Assembly (NCBI RefSeq): GCF_001281385.1 | Contig: NZ_CP006911.1 | Location: 1,426,001 to 1,490,000, forward strand | DNA: 64,000 nucleotides | Origin: Candidatus Pseudothioglobus singularis PS1 | GTDB taxonomy: Bacteria > Pseudomonadota > Gammaproteobacteria > PS1 > Pseudothioglobaceae | Direction of reading: 5' to 3' | Notes under the pieces: model-generated | What the model saw: the letters and a program-made list of their open reading frames with translations, nothing else | Told to the model about the DNA's origin: nothing | Database searches by the model: none | Program-made: the position numbers and the translations under genes | In this document: positions 63,999 through 64,000 of the stretch, piece after piece | Numbering within the stretch: the first letter of the stretch is position 1 | How the letters are laid out: every line of letters starts with the position of its first letter

Positions 63999-64000
63999 TT

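Noticed and set aside
1-64000. Mobile elements, CRISPR arrays, toxin-antitoxin pairs or phage defence systems
   Set aside because: Looked for transposase motifs, regularly spaced repeats and typical defence genes on both strands; none are visible.

Overview
The window is a dense stretch of bacterial chromosome of about 64 kb. It carries 69 protein-coding genes, one recognisable structural RNA (6S RNA) and several intrinsic terminators and promoters. I see no insertion sequence, prophage, CRISPR array, rRNA or tRNA. Base composition is AT-rich throughout, intergenic gaps are short and many genes overlap by 1-11 bases. The gene set and order (dusB-fis-purH, rplM-rpsI, ridA-recG, folB divergent from plsY, 6S RNA upstream of the 5-formyl-THF cyclo-ligase gene) is that of a gammaproteobacterium. 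The small AT-rich genome style suggests a streamlined marine lineage, plausibly near the SUP05/Candidatus Thioglobus group. That last placement is inference, not shown by the sequence.

Layout. 1-4.2 kb: a spermidine/putrescine-type ABC importer (ATPase cut by the window edge, binding protein, two permeases), with a hairpin terminator between the binding protein and the permeases; then an MFS carrier. 5.4-13 kb: ridA-recG, ubiC, cmoA, pabA/trpG, a membrane rhodanese, gpsA and an MsbA-type ABC exporter. 13-17.2 kb: a Bax-like glucosaminidase, rplM-rpsI facing it across a bidirectional terminator, a lipid A phosphoethanolamine transferase, and a TatD nuclease. 17.2-23.6 kb: tcdA, a thioredoxin-like protein, deaD and cspA (cold-shock pair), sbcB, nth and a DUF1841 protein.

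23.6-31.1 kb, minus strand: asd-hisB-hisH, then dsbA-thiD-hisC-nif3-aldo/keto reductase, and folB-folK. 31.2-37 kb: plsY, a lipocalin, an Atm1-type exporter with a small membrane protein and a CIA30-family protein, and a YadGH-type ABC-2 exporter. 37-43 kb: aceF-lpdA, a Pcm-like methyltransferase and an MMPL/RND permease. 43-48 kb: nadB-def-dusB-fis-purH.

48-54 kb: a catabolic group on the minus strand (dimethylglycine dehydrogenase-like flavoprotein with a GcvT half, M20 amidohydrolase, dimethylargininase-like hydrolase), flanked by a divergent small 'virulence factor' family gene and an aspartokinase-like gene with an unusual C-terminus. 54-64 kb: marC, 6S RNA, ygfA, a UbiH-type hydroxylase, pmbA, corC, rnfH, hisA, tsaD, lptB, birA, dgkA and truA.

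Most genes are housekeeping. The least ordinary points are a perfect 270-bp tandem duplication of the lipoyl domain in aceF, the putative methylated-amine operon at 48-52.5 kb, the 6S RNA with its promoter, and a structured non-coding leader upstream of nadB. I found no convincing evidence of a wholly new biological system.
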